Part shown: positions 1 to 5,041 of the stretch, piece by piece
How positions within the stretch are numbered: the stretch's first letter is position 1
How the letters are laid out: each line of letters starts with the position of its first letter
Position numbers and translations under genes: made by a program
Notes under the pieces: generated by a model
Told to the model about the DNA's origin: nothing
Seen by the model: the letters and a program-made list of their open reading frames with translations, nothing else
Database searches by the model: none
DNA from: Bacteroides sp.
GTDB lineage: Bacteria; Bacteroidota; Bacteroidia; Bacteroidales; Bacteroidaceae
Length of the DNA stretch: 5,041 bases
Assembly (NCBI GenBank): GCA_017556595.1
Contig: JAFYML010000020.1
Coordinates: 1 to 5,041, forward strand
Reading direction: 5' to 3'

Positions 1-1086
1 ATCTTGCGCCAACGAAATATCGAACTGCTCCACAGGGCGAGAGTGTAGCGCTGCCGATAGATAGTACTCGTGTTGGCGGTTGATGTCAGTTTGTTTTCCG
101 CCTTCGTATTGAACACCGCTATCTGTATATTTGTTCCACGAATAGTTATATTTTCCTTGTGCTTGCATGCGCCATTTTGTGCCGAATGCCTTCTTGTAAC
201 GTGCTTGAAGAAAGAAATTCTCGTCCCATAAACGCTCGCTCGATTCGGGATTGTATAGCACTACCGAACCGGGCAAACCGCGTTGTGAGTGGAAATAATA
301 GGCCTTTACGTTCATTTCGCTTTCGTCGGCAAAGGTGTGGAACAGGTTGGCTTCGCCTTGCCACGATTCAATGTCCGAATTACGACGTGTTTCGTGGGTG
401 GTCAGTTTGCCGTTCTTTAATGTAAACGGATAGGAACCATCGGCGTGGAGATAGGTGAAATCGGCCGTCAAAGCGGTTTGTTGGCCTAATTGTTGCCAAT
501 GGCGCAACGAGGGCGTGATGTAACCAAACGAACCACCTCGTACTTGTAGGTGTGTTTGATGCTTCTTGTCGTTTTCGAAATGTGGGCGTTCGGTTTCGAT
601 GTTCAGCACACCGGCCGAAGCAAACATACGTGCCGGTTGCAACAAGTTTTCATCGTGACCAATGGCCAACGAAAGTGTAGAGACATTGTCCAACGAAAAG
701 CGACCGATATCCACTTGTCCGGCTTGTGTGTTGCTCACCACTACTCCATCGTAGCTCACAGCGGTATGTGCTGCTCCAAGGTTGCGCACCGATACGGTTT
801 TCAATCCACCAATGCCGCCATAATCGCGCACGTTGGTGCCGGCAAAACGTTTCACGGCATCGGCCATGTTCTGCAATCCTAAACGCTTAATCTCCTCTTT
901 ACCCAATAGCTGTACGGGCGAGGTACTTGTTACCTTCATCGGTGCGCGTCGTGCTTGGATGGTAACCTCTTGTAACTGACGGGCATCGTTGACAATTGAA
1001 TCTGCTTGTTGCGCCCAACTATCATTGGGAGCCAATAAAGCCAATAAACCGATACAAGTGAGCCGAATAACGGCTTTTGTTTTCAT
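1..1086 (-). CDS. TonB-dependent outer-membrane receptor, BtuB-like, probable corrinoid importer (partial, 3' end outside window)
   Basis: Outer-membrane receptor expected to bind a ligand at the cell surface and import it with TonB-ExbBD energy. The frame is open for 362 codons from ATG at 1086 to the window edge with no stop. Residues 1-25 form a signal peptide (basic start, hydrophobic core, cleavage likely after SWA before QQ). A TonB-box-like stretch LQEVTIQA lies at residues 38-45, and a plug domain spans about 55-165 (QLLGKEEIKRLG, NMADAVKRFAGTNVRDYGG, VSVRN, VSYDGVVV). The rest is the start of the beta-barrel, with alternating aromatic and polar strands. There is no N-terminal carboxypeptidase-like domain, so it is not a SusC-type protein. 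The ligand is inferred from the cobalamin riboswitch in its leader: vitamin B12 or another corrinoid. The receptor class is certain; BtuB identity rests mainly on that riboswitch. It is visibly richer in G+C than the kinase gene. Confidence 0.93.
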   Translation of the reverse strand, partial: MKTKAVIRLTCIGLLALLAPNDSWAQQADSIVNDARQLQEVTIQARRAPMKVTSTSPVQLLGKEEIKRLGLQNMADAVKRFAGTNVRDYGGIGGLKTVSVRNLGAAHTAVSYDGVVVSNTQAGQVDIGRFSLDNVSTLSLAIGHDENLLQPARMFASAGVLNIETERPHFENDKKHQTHLQVRGGSFGYITPSLRHWQQLGQQTALTADFTYLHADGSYPFTLKNGKLTTHETRRNSDIESWQGEANLFHTFADESEMNVKAYYFHSQRGLPGSVVLYNPESSERLWDENFFLQARYKKAFGTKWRMQAQGKYNYSWNKYTDSGVQYEGGKQTDINRQHEYYLSAALHSRPVEQFDISLAQD

Positions 1087-1095
1087 AAATACATA

Positions 1096-1113
1096 ATAAG
1101 TAATTCTACTTAT
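1096..1113 (-). promoter_or_regulatory. Stem-loop directly upstream of the receptor start codon
   Basis: A perfect 7-bp inverted repeat (ATAAGTA, loop GAAT, TACTTAT as read on the minus strand) ends 9 nt before the ATG at 1086, between the B12 riboswitch and the gene. It is AT-rich and has no following U-tract, so it is not a terminator. Its position over the ribosome landing region suggests it could take part in the expression platform, but that is inference. Confidence 0.4.
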
Positions 1114-1151
1114 GCGCACTGCATGCTATCCTCGAGCTTGCAATTTTTTGA

Positions 1152-1340
1152 CTCGGTCTTGCAGGTCTTCTGACTTATTTCTTCGGCTCATCCGCCTTCC
1201 CATTCTATGCGAACAGTGGCATTTGGTGATGTTTGATGTGCCGTTTTATAATGAAACTTACAGCAGCGGGACTGTTCGGGATTTTCACCCGATTCCCTTT
1301 TAATCCTTTCTCTGAAAGAGAATTGTGGAACAAAACCGCG
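1152..1340 (-). promoter_or_regulatory. Cobalamin (vitamin B12) riboswitch
   Basis: The leader of the TonB-dependent receptor carries the conserved parts of a cobalamin riboswitch in order on the minus strand. A 5' stem-loop lies at 1308-1322 (TTCTC/GAGAA). A GGGAATCGGGTGAAAATCCC block follows at about 1278-1297, then CAGTCCCGCTGCTGTAAGT at about 1257-1275. Next come GCCACTG at 1213-1219, GGGAAGGCGGATGAGCCGAAG at about 1182-1202, and the B12 box AGTCAGAAGACCTGC at 1161-1175. Closing pairing of CGGTTT near 1333-1338 with AGACCG at 1154-1159 supports these boundaries. Known members bind adenosyl-, methyl- or hydroxocobalamin and lower expression when B12 is plentiful. No intrinsic terminator follows it, so control is more likely at translation initiation. 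The outer limits are approximate. Confidence 0.95.
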
Positions 1341-1341
1341 A

Positions 1342-1372
1342 CAAAGGTATAGATATTTTTCTATGATACAAG
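1342..1372 (-). promoter_or_regulatory. Bacteroides-type promoter for riboswitch and receptor
   Basis: TACCTTTG at 1342-1349 is an exact match to the Bacteroidetes -7 consensus TAnnTTTG. CTTG at 1369-1372, one base off the -33 element TTTG, lies 19 nt upstream, which is the usual spacing. Transcription would start a few bases downstream, right at the 5' strand of the riboswitch's closing helix. It sits between the terminator of the upstream operon and the riboswitch, so the receptor has its own transcription unit. Confidence 0.75.
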
Positions 1373-1392
1373 TGATAAGGACTATTTTTTGC

Positions 1393-1426
1393 AAAAAAAA
1401 ACGGCCAAAATAATTTGACCGTTTTT
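1393..1426 (-). terminator. Intrinsic terminator after the PepSY-like gene pair
   Basis: On the minus strand, AAAAACGGTCAAA and TTTGGCCGTTTTT form a 13-bp stem around a four-base loop (1410-1413), and the U-run continues for four more bases (1393-1396). The stem contains one G.U pair (positions 1405 and 1418) that would be a C.A mismatch in plus-strand RNA. The long U-run is also on the minus side, so the terminator serves the minus-strand operon. It begins about 20 nt after the lipoprotein stop codon. Confidence 0.85.
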
Positions 1427-1447
1427 CTCAATTAAGAATCATTATTA

Positions 1448-1942
1448 TCAGAAAGTGGTTGTTGGAGTTACATCATCATTCTCTTTGTCTTGCTCATCTT
1501 TTAGGAGTTTGCCATCTTCGGCATAGAAGAGTTTGCGATCGCGTTGACCTTTCTTTTCTATTTCTATCAAGTAGAAAGTGCGGTCTGTACGTTCATATTT
1601 GTCTAAGTCTTCGATGTGCCAATCGGCATACTGACTACTCTTGAACGCATTTTGAACGGCTTCTGGCAGGTTGCTCAAACTAATATCGCTCTCAGTCATG
1701 CTCCATGCACCATTTTTATTTATCCATACCTGCAAATCAGTTCCTCCCGCGAAGAAATCGGCTACATAGTAATCTTTCTTCTTTTTCTCCCACTCCACAT
1801 ATTCTGCTTGTGGATACATCGCTTGGAAAGTGGCCATTACGCCATCGGGCACTTGAGAGAGTCGGATGTCATCATCCTTTTCACAACTTGTTAATGATAT
1901 TGCAATGAATAGGCTAAGGAAAATAAATAAATTCTTTTTCAT
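1448..1942 (-). CDS. PepSY-like (DUF2874-type) lipoprotein, probably surface-exposed
   Basis: A 164-residue lipoprotein. Residues 1-19 are a signal peptide with lipobox LTSC, so Cys20 is the lipidated first residue of the mature protein. The next residues, EKDDD, resemble the lysine/acidic lipoprotein export signal of Bacteroidetes that directs lipoproteins to the cell surface. The mature part holds two PepSY-like repeats, about 28-87 (VPDGVMATFQAMYP, YYVADF, DLQVWINKNGAW) and 88-149 (LPEAVQNAF, FYLIEIEKKG, KLFYAEDGKLL). An acidic tail at 149-158 precedes a threonine-rich end. PepSY domains elsewhere bind or inhibit peptidases and modulate envelope sensors; the partner here is unknown. It lies 54 nt downstream of a second PepSY-like gene with no clear promoter between, and ends just before a terminator, so it is probably the last gene of that operon. 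Confidence 0.9.
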   Translation of the reverse strand: MKKNLFIFLSLFIAISLTSCEKDDDIRLSQVPDGVMATFQAMYPQAEYVEWEKKKKDYYVADFFAGGTDLQVWINKNGAWSMTESDISLSNLPEAVQNAFKSSQYADWHIEDLDKYERTDRTFYLIEIEKKGQRDRKLFYAEDGKLLKDEQDKENDDVTPTTTF

Positions 1943-1996
1943 AATCGGTTTGTTTTTAAAGGTTTATATTGTAGTTTAGTTTTATCCCTCAATGTT

Positions 1997-2443
1997 TTAA
2001 TCCATATCTACCACGCGGAAACGCTTGTCAAACTCCAATTCGATGCCGTTGCTTAAATCTACATCGTAACCTTTGCGGTCGTTCTTTTCTATTTGCAACA
2101 ACTTAACGCCAGAATAGTTTGTGGTAAGGAAATTACGAATTTCAGCAGGGATAACGTTCAAAGGAACTTGTGTATGCTCGCAATCAATGTTTGTCCAGTT
2201 ACCTTTCTTATCGAACTCAATCTTATCACCATTGGTAAAGATAACATCGTAACTCTTGTTTAATATTTCACTCTCTACCTTTGCCATGGCTACCGAGTGG
2301 TTGGCAAAATGGGTTTGGATGAATGTTTGTGCTGCTTGAGGCATTTCATTCACCGTGATGGGTTTGTCGTTGATGGCCTTTGTATTAAGACTCATTGCGA
2401 ACAACGCTACTACTAATAAAGCTACTTTTTTCATATTTCTCAT
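1997..2443 (-). CDS. Periplasmic PepSY-like (DUF2874-type) protein
   Basis: A 148-residue exported protein with a signal peptide in residues 1-23 (MRNMKK, hydrophobic core, likely cleavage after TKA) and no lipobox cysteine, so it should be soluble in the periplasm or exported further. Two PepSY-like repeats fill the mature protein: about 28-88, ending YDVIFTNGDKIEFDKKGNW, and 93-148, ending YDVDLSNGIELEFDKRFRV. Each shows the family pattern of a P-x-x-a-x-x-F-I helix followed by strands Y-x-V and n-G-x-x-i-E-F-D-k. The first ATG (2443) gives MRNMKK; ATG at 2434 (residue 4) gives the more usual MKK start and is equally possible. Neither has a Shine-Dalgarno sequence. It heads a two-gene unit with the lipoprotein, and an 11-bp tandem repeat sits upstream. 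Its molecular function is unknown. Confidence 0.9.
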   Translation of the reverse strand: MRNMKKVALLVVALFAMSLNTKAINDKPITVNEMPQAAQTFIQTHFANHSVAMAKVESEILNKSYDVIFTNGDKIEFDKKGNWTNIDCEHTQVPLNVIPAEIRNFLTTNYSGVKLLQIEKNDRKGYDVDLSNGIELEFDKRFRVVDMD

Positions 2444-2483
2444 TTTTTAGGTTGATTAAATTTCTTGTTTAATTATCACACTG

Positions 2484-2491
2484 CAAAAATG
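2484..2491 (-). promoter_or_regulatory. Candidate -7 promoter element for the PepSY-like operon
   Basis: CATTTTTG on the minus strand differs from the Bacteroidetes -7 consensus TAnnTTTG by one base and lies about 40 nt before the start codon. No TTTG-like -33 element is found at the normal spacing. The 11-bp direct repeat occupies that region instead, which would suit an activator-dependent promoter. The element alone is weak evidence. Confidence 0.4.
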
Positions 2492-2497
2492 AGATAT

Positions 2498-2519
2498 GAT
2501 TCTGAAATGATTCTGAAAT
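2498..2519 (-). promoter_or_regulatory. 11-bp tandem direct repeat, candidate response-regulator binding site
   Basis: Two perfect head-to-tail copies of ATTTCAGAATC (minus strand) lie in the gap between the SIMPL gene and the first PepSY-like gene. Spacing is 11 bp centre to centre, the geometry at which OmpR/PhoB-family regulators bind as head-to-tail dimers. The copies end 6 bp upstream of a candidate -7 element, similar to the placement of a pho box beside its promoter. An OmpR/PhoB-family regulator is encoded about 2 kb upstream. The assignment as its binding site is inference. Confidence 0.5.
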
Positions 2520-2574
2520 TTTAGCCTATTTGCTGATTTTTTTTGAAAAAAATAAAAAAAGTACTGTTTCGTCT

Positions 2575-3279
2575 TTATTTAAGGAAATAATCCACTGTTG
2601 TCACCACACGAATCTTCTTCAATTGCGGTGTGTTTTGGTCGCTTGTAATGCTGAATTGTCCTTGTGAGGCCTGTCTGATACCACCCAACTCGCTCTTTGA
2701 GTCGTCGGCAAACTTTTGTGCTACGGCTCGTGCATTGCGTGTAGCCTCTTCTATCATTTCCGGTTTCAATTCGTTCAGCAACGTAAAGTCGAATTGAGTT
2801 TGATAGCGATAATCCTCCCCGATGGCTACTCCTTGCTTCATCAAGTCGGCTTGACTATTCATAAGTTGCATTACTTTTTCTACTTGCATGGAGATAATTG
2901 TAATCACCGATTCTACTTGATAACGGTATTTCAAGTTGTCGGGTGTATATGATTGCGCCTCTCTGTCGGTTACCTTAGGAGCAGACAATACAATTTCGTC
3001 GGTGGTAATACCATTCTTCTGTAGGAATGTTAATATGGTGCTTTTGCTCTTTTCTACCTCATTATATAGCTCTTCAAGGTTGTTGCCTACACAATTGAAA
3101 GGCAACGGCCACACCACTTTGTTTGCCATTACTTCGCGCTCGGCAAGACCTTTAACGGTTACATACCTATCTTTGTCGGCAAATCGTTTCATGCCATTAC
3201 CTACACAATTGCCAAGTACCATCAAACCAATCATGATACAAATGCCCAATCCGGACATCTTTAAATTACATTTCTTCAT
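2575..3279 (-). CDS. SIMPL-domain (DUF541, YggE-like) membrane-anchored protein
   Basis: A 234-residue protein. Residues 9-28 are a hydrophobic signal-anchor or signal peptide; the SIMPL domain follows from about 38 to 232. Family hallmarks are YVTVKGLAEREV at 39-50, the conserved VVWPLPF at 55-61, and the helix ATRNARAVAQKFADDS at 179-194 followed by LGGI. In known members such as E. coli YggE the domain forms oligomers in the periplasm and is linked to oxidative or envelope stress, but no enzymatic activity is established. LGNC at 22-25 vaguely resembles a lipobox, but Asn before Cys is unfavourable, so lipidation is doubtful. ATG at 3279 is used; Met8 is an alternative. It starts 12 nt after the kinase stop, without a Shine-Dalgarno sequence, and is very likely co-transcribed with the two-component genes, suggesting an envelope-stress role. 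Confidence 0.9.
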   Translation of the reverse strand: MKKCNLKMSGLGICIMIGLMVLGNCVGNGMKRFADKDRYVTVKGLAEREVMANKVVWPLPFNCVGNNLEELYNEVEKSKSTILTFLQKNGITTDEIVLSAPKVTDREAQSYTPDNLKYRYQVESVITIISMQVEKVMQLMNSQADLMKQGVAIGEDYRYQTQFDFTLLNELKPEMIEEATRNARAVAQKFADDSKSELGGIRQASQGQFSITSDQNTPQLKKIRVVTTVDYFLK

Positions 3280-3291
3280 ACGTTCGATATT

Positions 3292-4569
3292 TTATTTATT
3301 GTTTGTAACGTGAAATTCATGCTTGTTGTTTACGAAACGATAGTTCACCGCAAGCGAACATTGTCGGCAAATAGCCGCTACAATGGCCAACCCTAACCCT
3401 GTTGTACCCTCTTTTTTCTTGCCTTGATAGAAACGATCGAATATACGCTTTTCGTCCAATGGTTGCAAATCACCGCTATTGCTAAAGGTAATGTAATCCT
3501 TACCTATTTCTATATGTATCGTCCCATTTTCGTTGTTGTGTACATAAGCGTTCTTTAGCAAATTGGTTATTAGCATAGTGGCCAATGTATCGTTTATTTG
3601 TAAGCGGAAATTATCCTTTTCGTCGAGTGTAACCTGGATATTTTTATAATCGTACACCTCTTGATAATCGTCCATGTAGCGGTGTAGCAATTCGTTTATA
3701 TTGATGGATGTTGCGTCGGCAAACTGACTATTGTCTATTTTCGAAAGCAGTAACAACGATTTGTTCAGCTTGCTAACATACTCTAATGTTTGATACGTTT
3801 TGGCAAGTTCGCTCAGTTGCTCTTCGTTTAGCGATTCGTCTTCCATCAACATTTCAATGCGGTTTTGGCACACAGCAAGCGGTGTTTGTATCTCGTGCGA
3901 AGCATTACCAATGAAAAGCTTCTGCTGACGATAAATCTCCTCGCTATGGGTGGCATAACGCTTTACGGTTTCATTCAGTTTTCGGAACTCGGTAGTGTAT
4001 GTAGATATGTCGAGCGGCTTGTTTTCTTGTCCTAACCGGTACTTGTCCAACCAATCCAACAATTGATAAAATGGTTTCATGCTTCGGCGGAACACCCAAA
4101 TATTGATGACCAAAATTGCTATCAGTAGCGTTGCAAAAAGTGCTATCAGCAGATGAAAAATAGCCTCTTGCAGATCGCGTTTCTCTATGGTAGGCGTAAA
4201 TACTGATAATTCGTAGTGACGATTCTCCTTATCCTTAAAAATGGTAGTCAGGATACGAGCAGGTTCAGTCTCTTTCTTCTCTTTGATATAAATCATCGAG
4301 TCGCGATAGCTAATAGCCTGACGCGAGCGGACATAGCTCTCGTCCACTTCGCGCAAATAGTATTGATTGTTCGAACCACTATCGTGAGCTGGCAACTCTT
4401 TTCCCGCCAATGAACGGGTAATAATCAGTTCCGAATAGTCTTCCAATGAATCGTCCACCTCGTCGTTTACTTCGGACATAATGCCTAAATAGAAGAATAC
4501 TGCCCACCCTAACAGGATGATGAAGATACCCGATAGTAAATGTATTAACACTCTGTTAAATAGCTTCAT
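3292..4569 (-). CDS. Sensor histidine kinase (two-component system)
   Basis: A 425-residue membrane kinase. It has TM1 at about 6-30, a periplasmic sensor region of roughly 100 residues (31-134) with no domain I recognise, and TM2 at about 136-160. A HAMP-like linker and coiled coil run from 161 to 218. The HisKA domain carries the phospho-acceptor His225 in NASHEIQTPLA. The ATPase domain shows an N box (NLLKNAYVHN, Asn340), a G1 region (TFSNSGDL, 361-368), an F box (FDRFYQG) and a G2 box (TTGLGLAIV). The G1 region lacks the usual DxGxG aspartate, having SNSG instead. It should autophosphorylate on His225 and pass phosphate to the regulator encoded 9 nt upstream. An AAGGAGG sequence (4574-4580) overlaps the regulator's stop codon, with a short 4-nt spacer to the ATG, supporting the start and translational linkage. 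The stimulus is unknown; the envelope-protein neighbours suggest an envelope signal. Confidence 0.96.
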   Translation of the reverse strand: MKLFNRVLIHLLSGIFIILLGWAVFFYLGIMSEVNDEVDDSLEDYSELIITRSLAGKELPAHDSGSNNQYYLREVDESYVRSRQAISYRDSMIYIKEKKETEPARILTTIFKDKENRHYELSVFTPTIEKRDLQEAIFHLLIALFATLLIAILVINIWVFRRSMKPFYQLLDWLDKYRLGQENKPLDISTYTTEFRKLNETVKRYATHSEEIYRQQKLFIGNASHEIQTPLAVCQNRIEMLMEDESLNEEQLSELAKTYQTLEYVSKLNKSLLLLSKIDNSQFADATSININELLHRYMDDYQEVYDYKNIQVTLDEKDNFRLQINDTLATMLITNLLKNAYVHNNENGTIHIEIGKDYITFSNSGDLQPLDEKRIFDRFYQGKKKEGTTGLGLAIVAAICRQCSLAVNYRFVNNKHEFHVTNNK

Positions 4570-4570
4570 A

Positions 4571-4580
4571 ACTCCTCCTT
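4571..4580 (-). promoter_or_regulatory. Strong Shine-Dalgarno sequence for the kinase gene
   Basis: AAGGAGGAGT on the minus strand overlaps the response-regulator stop (TAA) and lies just before the kinase ATG at 4569. Other starts in the window lack such a sequence, and Bacteroidetes genes generally do not depend on one, so this match is notable. It may serve to couple kinase translation to the regulator. Confidence 0.6.
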
Positions 4581-5041
4581 ATTCAACTATTAGTTTATAT
4601 CCAAAACCATACACAGCCTTTATCTCGATGGTAGATGCAGCCTCTTTTAACTTCTTGCGTAAATTCTTTATTTGCGCATAGATAAAATCGAAATTATCCA
4701 CTTGATCAATGTGGTCGCCCCACACCGATTCGGCCAACGTATTCTTGTTTATCATGCGGTTAGGACGATTCATAAAGTAGTGCAGAATATCATATTCTTT
4801 GCGGCTCAACTCTACTTGAGTGTCGTTTACCCACACTTGGAACGTATCGGGCAACAAACGAACATTCCCCAAACTGATGGCATGTTCGCCATCGCGATGT
4901 TTTCGGCGTAGCACACTCTTTATGCGTGCAGTCAACTCGGCTAAATGGAATGGCTTGGGCAGATAGTCATCAGCACCCAATTCCAACCCTAATATCTTGT
5001 CTTCCAACGAATCTTTTGCCGATATAATAATCACATTCTCC
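4579..5041 (-). CDS. OmpR/PhoB-family response regulator (partial, 5' end outside window)
   Basis: The 3' part of a DNA-binding response regulator; 153 residues are visible, counted from the GAG codon at 5040, against about 225 for a full-length member. The first 35 residues are the end of a receiver domain: beta-4 with the switch serine (IIISA), GLELGADDY, and the conserved lysine in LPKPF (visible residue 29). The phospho-accepting aspartate is outside the window. Visible residues 55-152 form an OmpR-type winged helix, with LSRKEYDILHYF, NKNTLAESVWG, a recognition helix near 116-131 (VDNFDFIYAQIKNLRKKL) and the terminal wing YGFGYKLIVE. It should be phosphorylated by the kinase 9 nt downstream and bind direct-repeat DNA, activating or repressing target promoters. 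A GTG at 5034 is only an internal valine within the receiver, not a start. I cannot assign it to a named system. Confidence 0.96.
   Translation of the reverse strand, partial: ENVIIISAKDSLEDKILGLELGADDYLPKPFHLAELTARIKSVLRRKHRDGEHAISLGNVRLLPDTFQVWVNDTQVELSRKEYDILHYFMNRPNRMINKNTLAESVWGDHIDQVDNFDFIYAQIKNLRKKLKEAASTIEIKAVYGFGYKLIVE

Noticed and set aside
146..364. Minus-strand 72-codon open frame
   Set aside because: It is out of frame within the receptor gene, which is read in another minus-strand frame throughout.
550..882. Plus-strand open frame of 110 codons
   Set aside because: It is antisense to the plug and early barrel of the TonB-dependent receptor, whose minus-strand frame is continuous and has domain motifs; the plus-strand product has none.
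1188..1394. Minus-strand 68-codon open frame between the terminator and the receptor gene
   Set aside because: It is covered by the promoter and cobalamin riboswitch, whose conserved RNA blocks explain the sequence; the peptide has no recognisable features.
1943..1996. Promoter or regulatory site between the two PepSY-like genes
   Set aside because: The 54-nt AT-rich spacer shows no clean TAnnTTTG element, no copy of the 11-bp repeat and no terminator, so it is treated as an ordinary intra-operon gap.
2541..2560. Possible terminator after the SIMPL gene (U-rich run on the minus strand)
   Set aside because: Two T-runs and an A-run can fold only into a loop-less AT helix; there is no GC-containing stem, so I cannot say whether transcription ends here or reads into the PepSY-like genes.
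2644..3279. SIMPL protein as a lipoprotein through LGNC at residues 22-25
   Set aside because: Asn just before Cys does not fit the lipobox, which prefers Gly, Ala or Ser there, and the segment reads equally well as a membrane anchor.
2936..3313. Plus-strand open frame of 125 codons
   Set aside because: It lies antisense to the clear SIMPL gene and the end of the kinase gene, has no family signature, and its composition is what a complementary shadow would give.
5032..5034. GTG as start codon of the response regulator
   Set aside because: The frame continues upstream as E-N before this valine, matching the receiver beta-4 strand; a start here would remove the phospho-acceptor part of the receiver.

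Overview
The window reads as a chromosomal segment from a member of Bacteroidetes, probably order Bacteroidales. The grounds are a match to the Bacteroides-type promoter (TAnnTTTG with a TTTG-like element about 19 nt upstream), mostly AT-rich leaders without Shine-Dalgarno sequences, tandem PepSY-like (DUF2874-type) proteins, a lipoprotein with an acidic export-type motif after its cysteine, and a TonB-dependent receptor controlled by a cobalamin riboswitch. Genus cannot be fixed from the sequence alone. Every supported gene lies on the minus strand, so transcription runs from high to low coordinates; the plus-strand open frames are shadows.

In transcription order: (1) the 3' part of an OmpR/PhoB-family response regulator, cut by the right edge; (2) a membrane sensor histidine kinase 9 nt downstream; (3) a SIMPL-domain (YggE-like) envelope protein 12 nt further on; (4) a 131-nt gap with a perfect 11-bp tandem direct repeat next to a plausible promoter element; (5) two genes for proteins each made of two PepSY-like repeats, the first with an ordinary signal peptide, the second a lipoprotein; (6) a strong intrinsic terminator; (7) a separate transcription unit with a Bacteroides-type promoter, a cobalamin riboswitch and the first 362 codons of a TonB-dependent outer-membrane receptor, which runs off the left edge. 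The receptor is open without a stop from its ATG at 1086 to base 1.

Two systems therefore sit side by side. One is a likely envelope-sensing module: kinase, regulator and SIMPL protein in one operon, with the PepSY pair as a probable regulon target, since the 11-bp repeat has the geometry of a site for two OmpR/PhoB-type regulator monomers. The other is a corrinoid-uptake receptor switched off by B12. No tRNA, rRNA, insertion sequence, CRISPR array or prophage sequence was seen.
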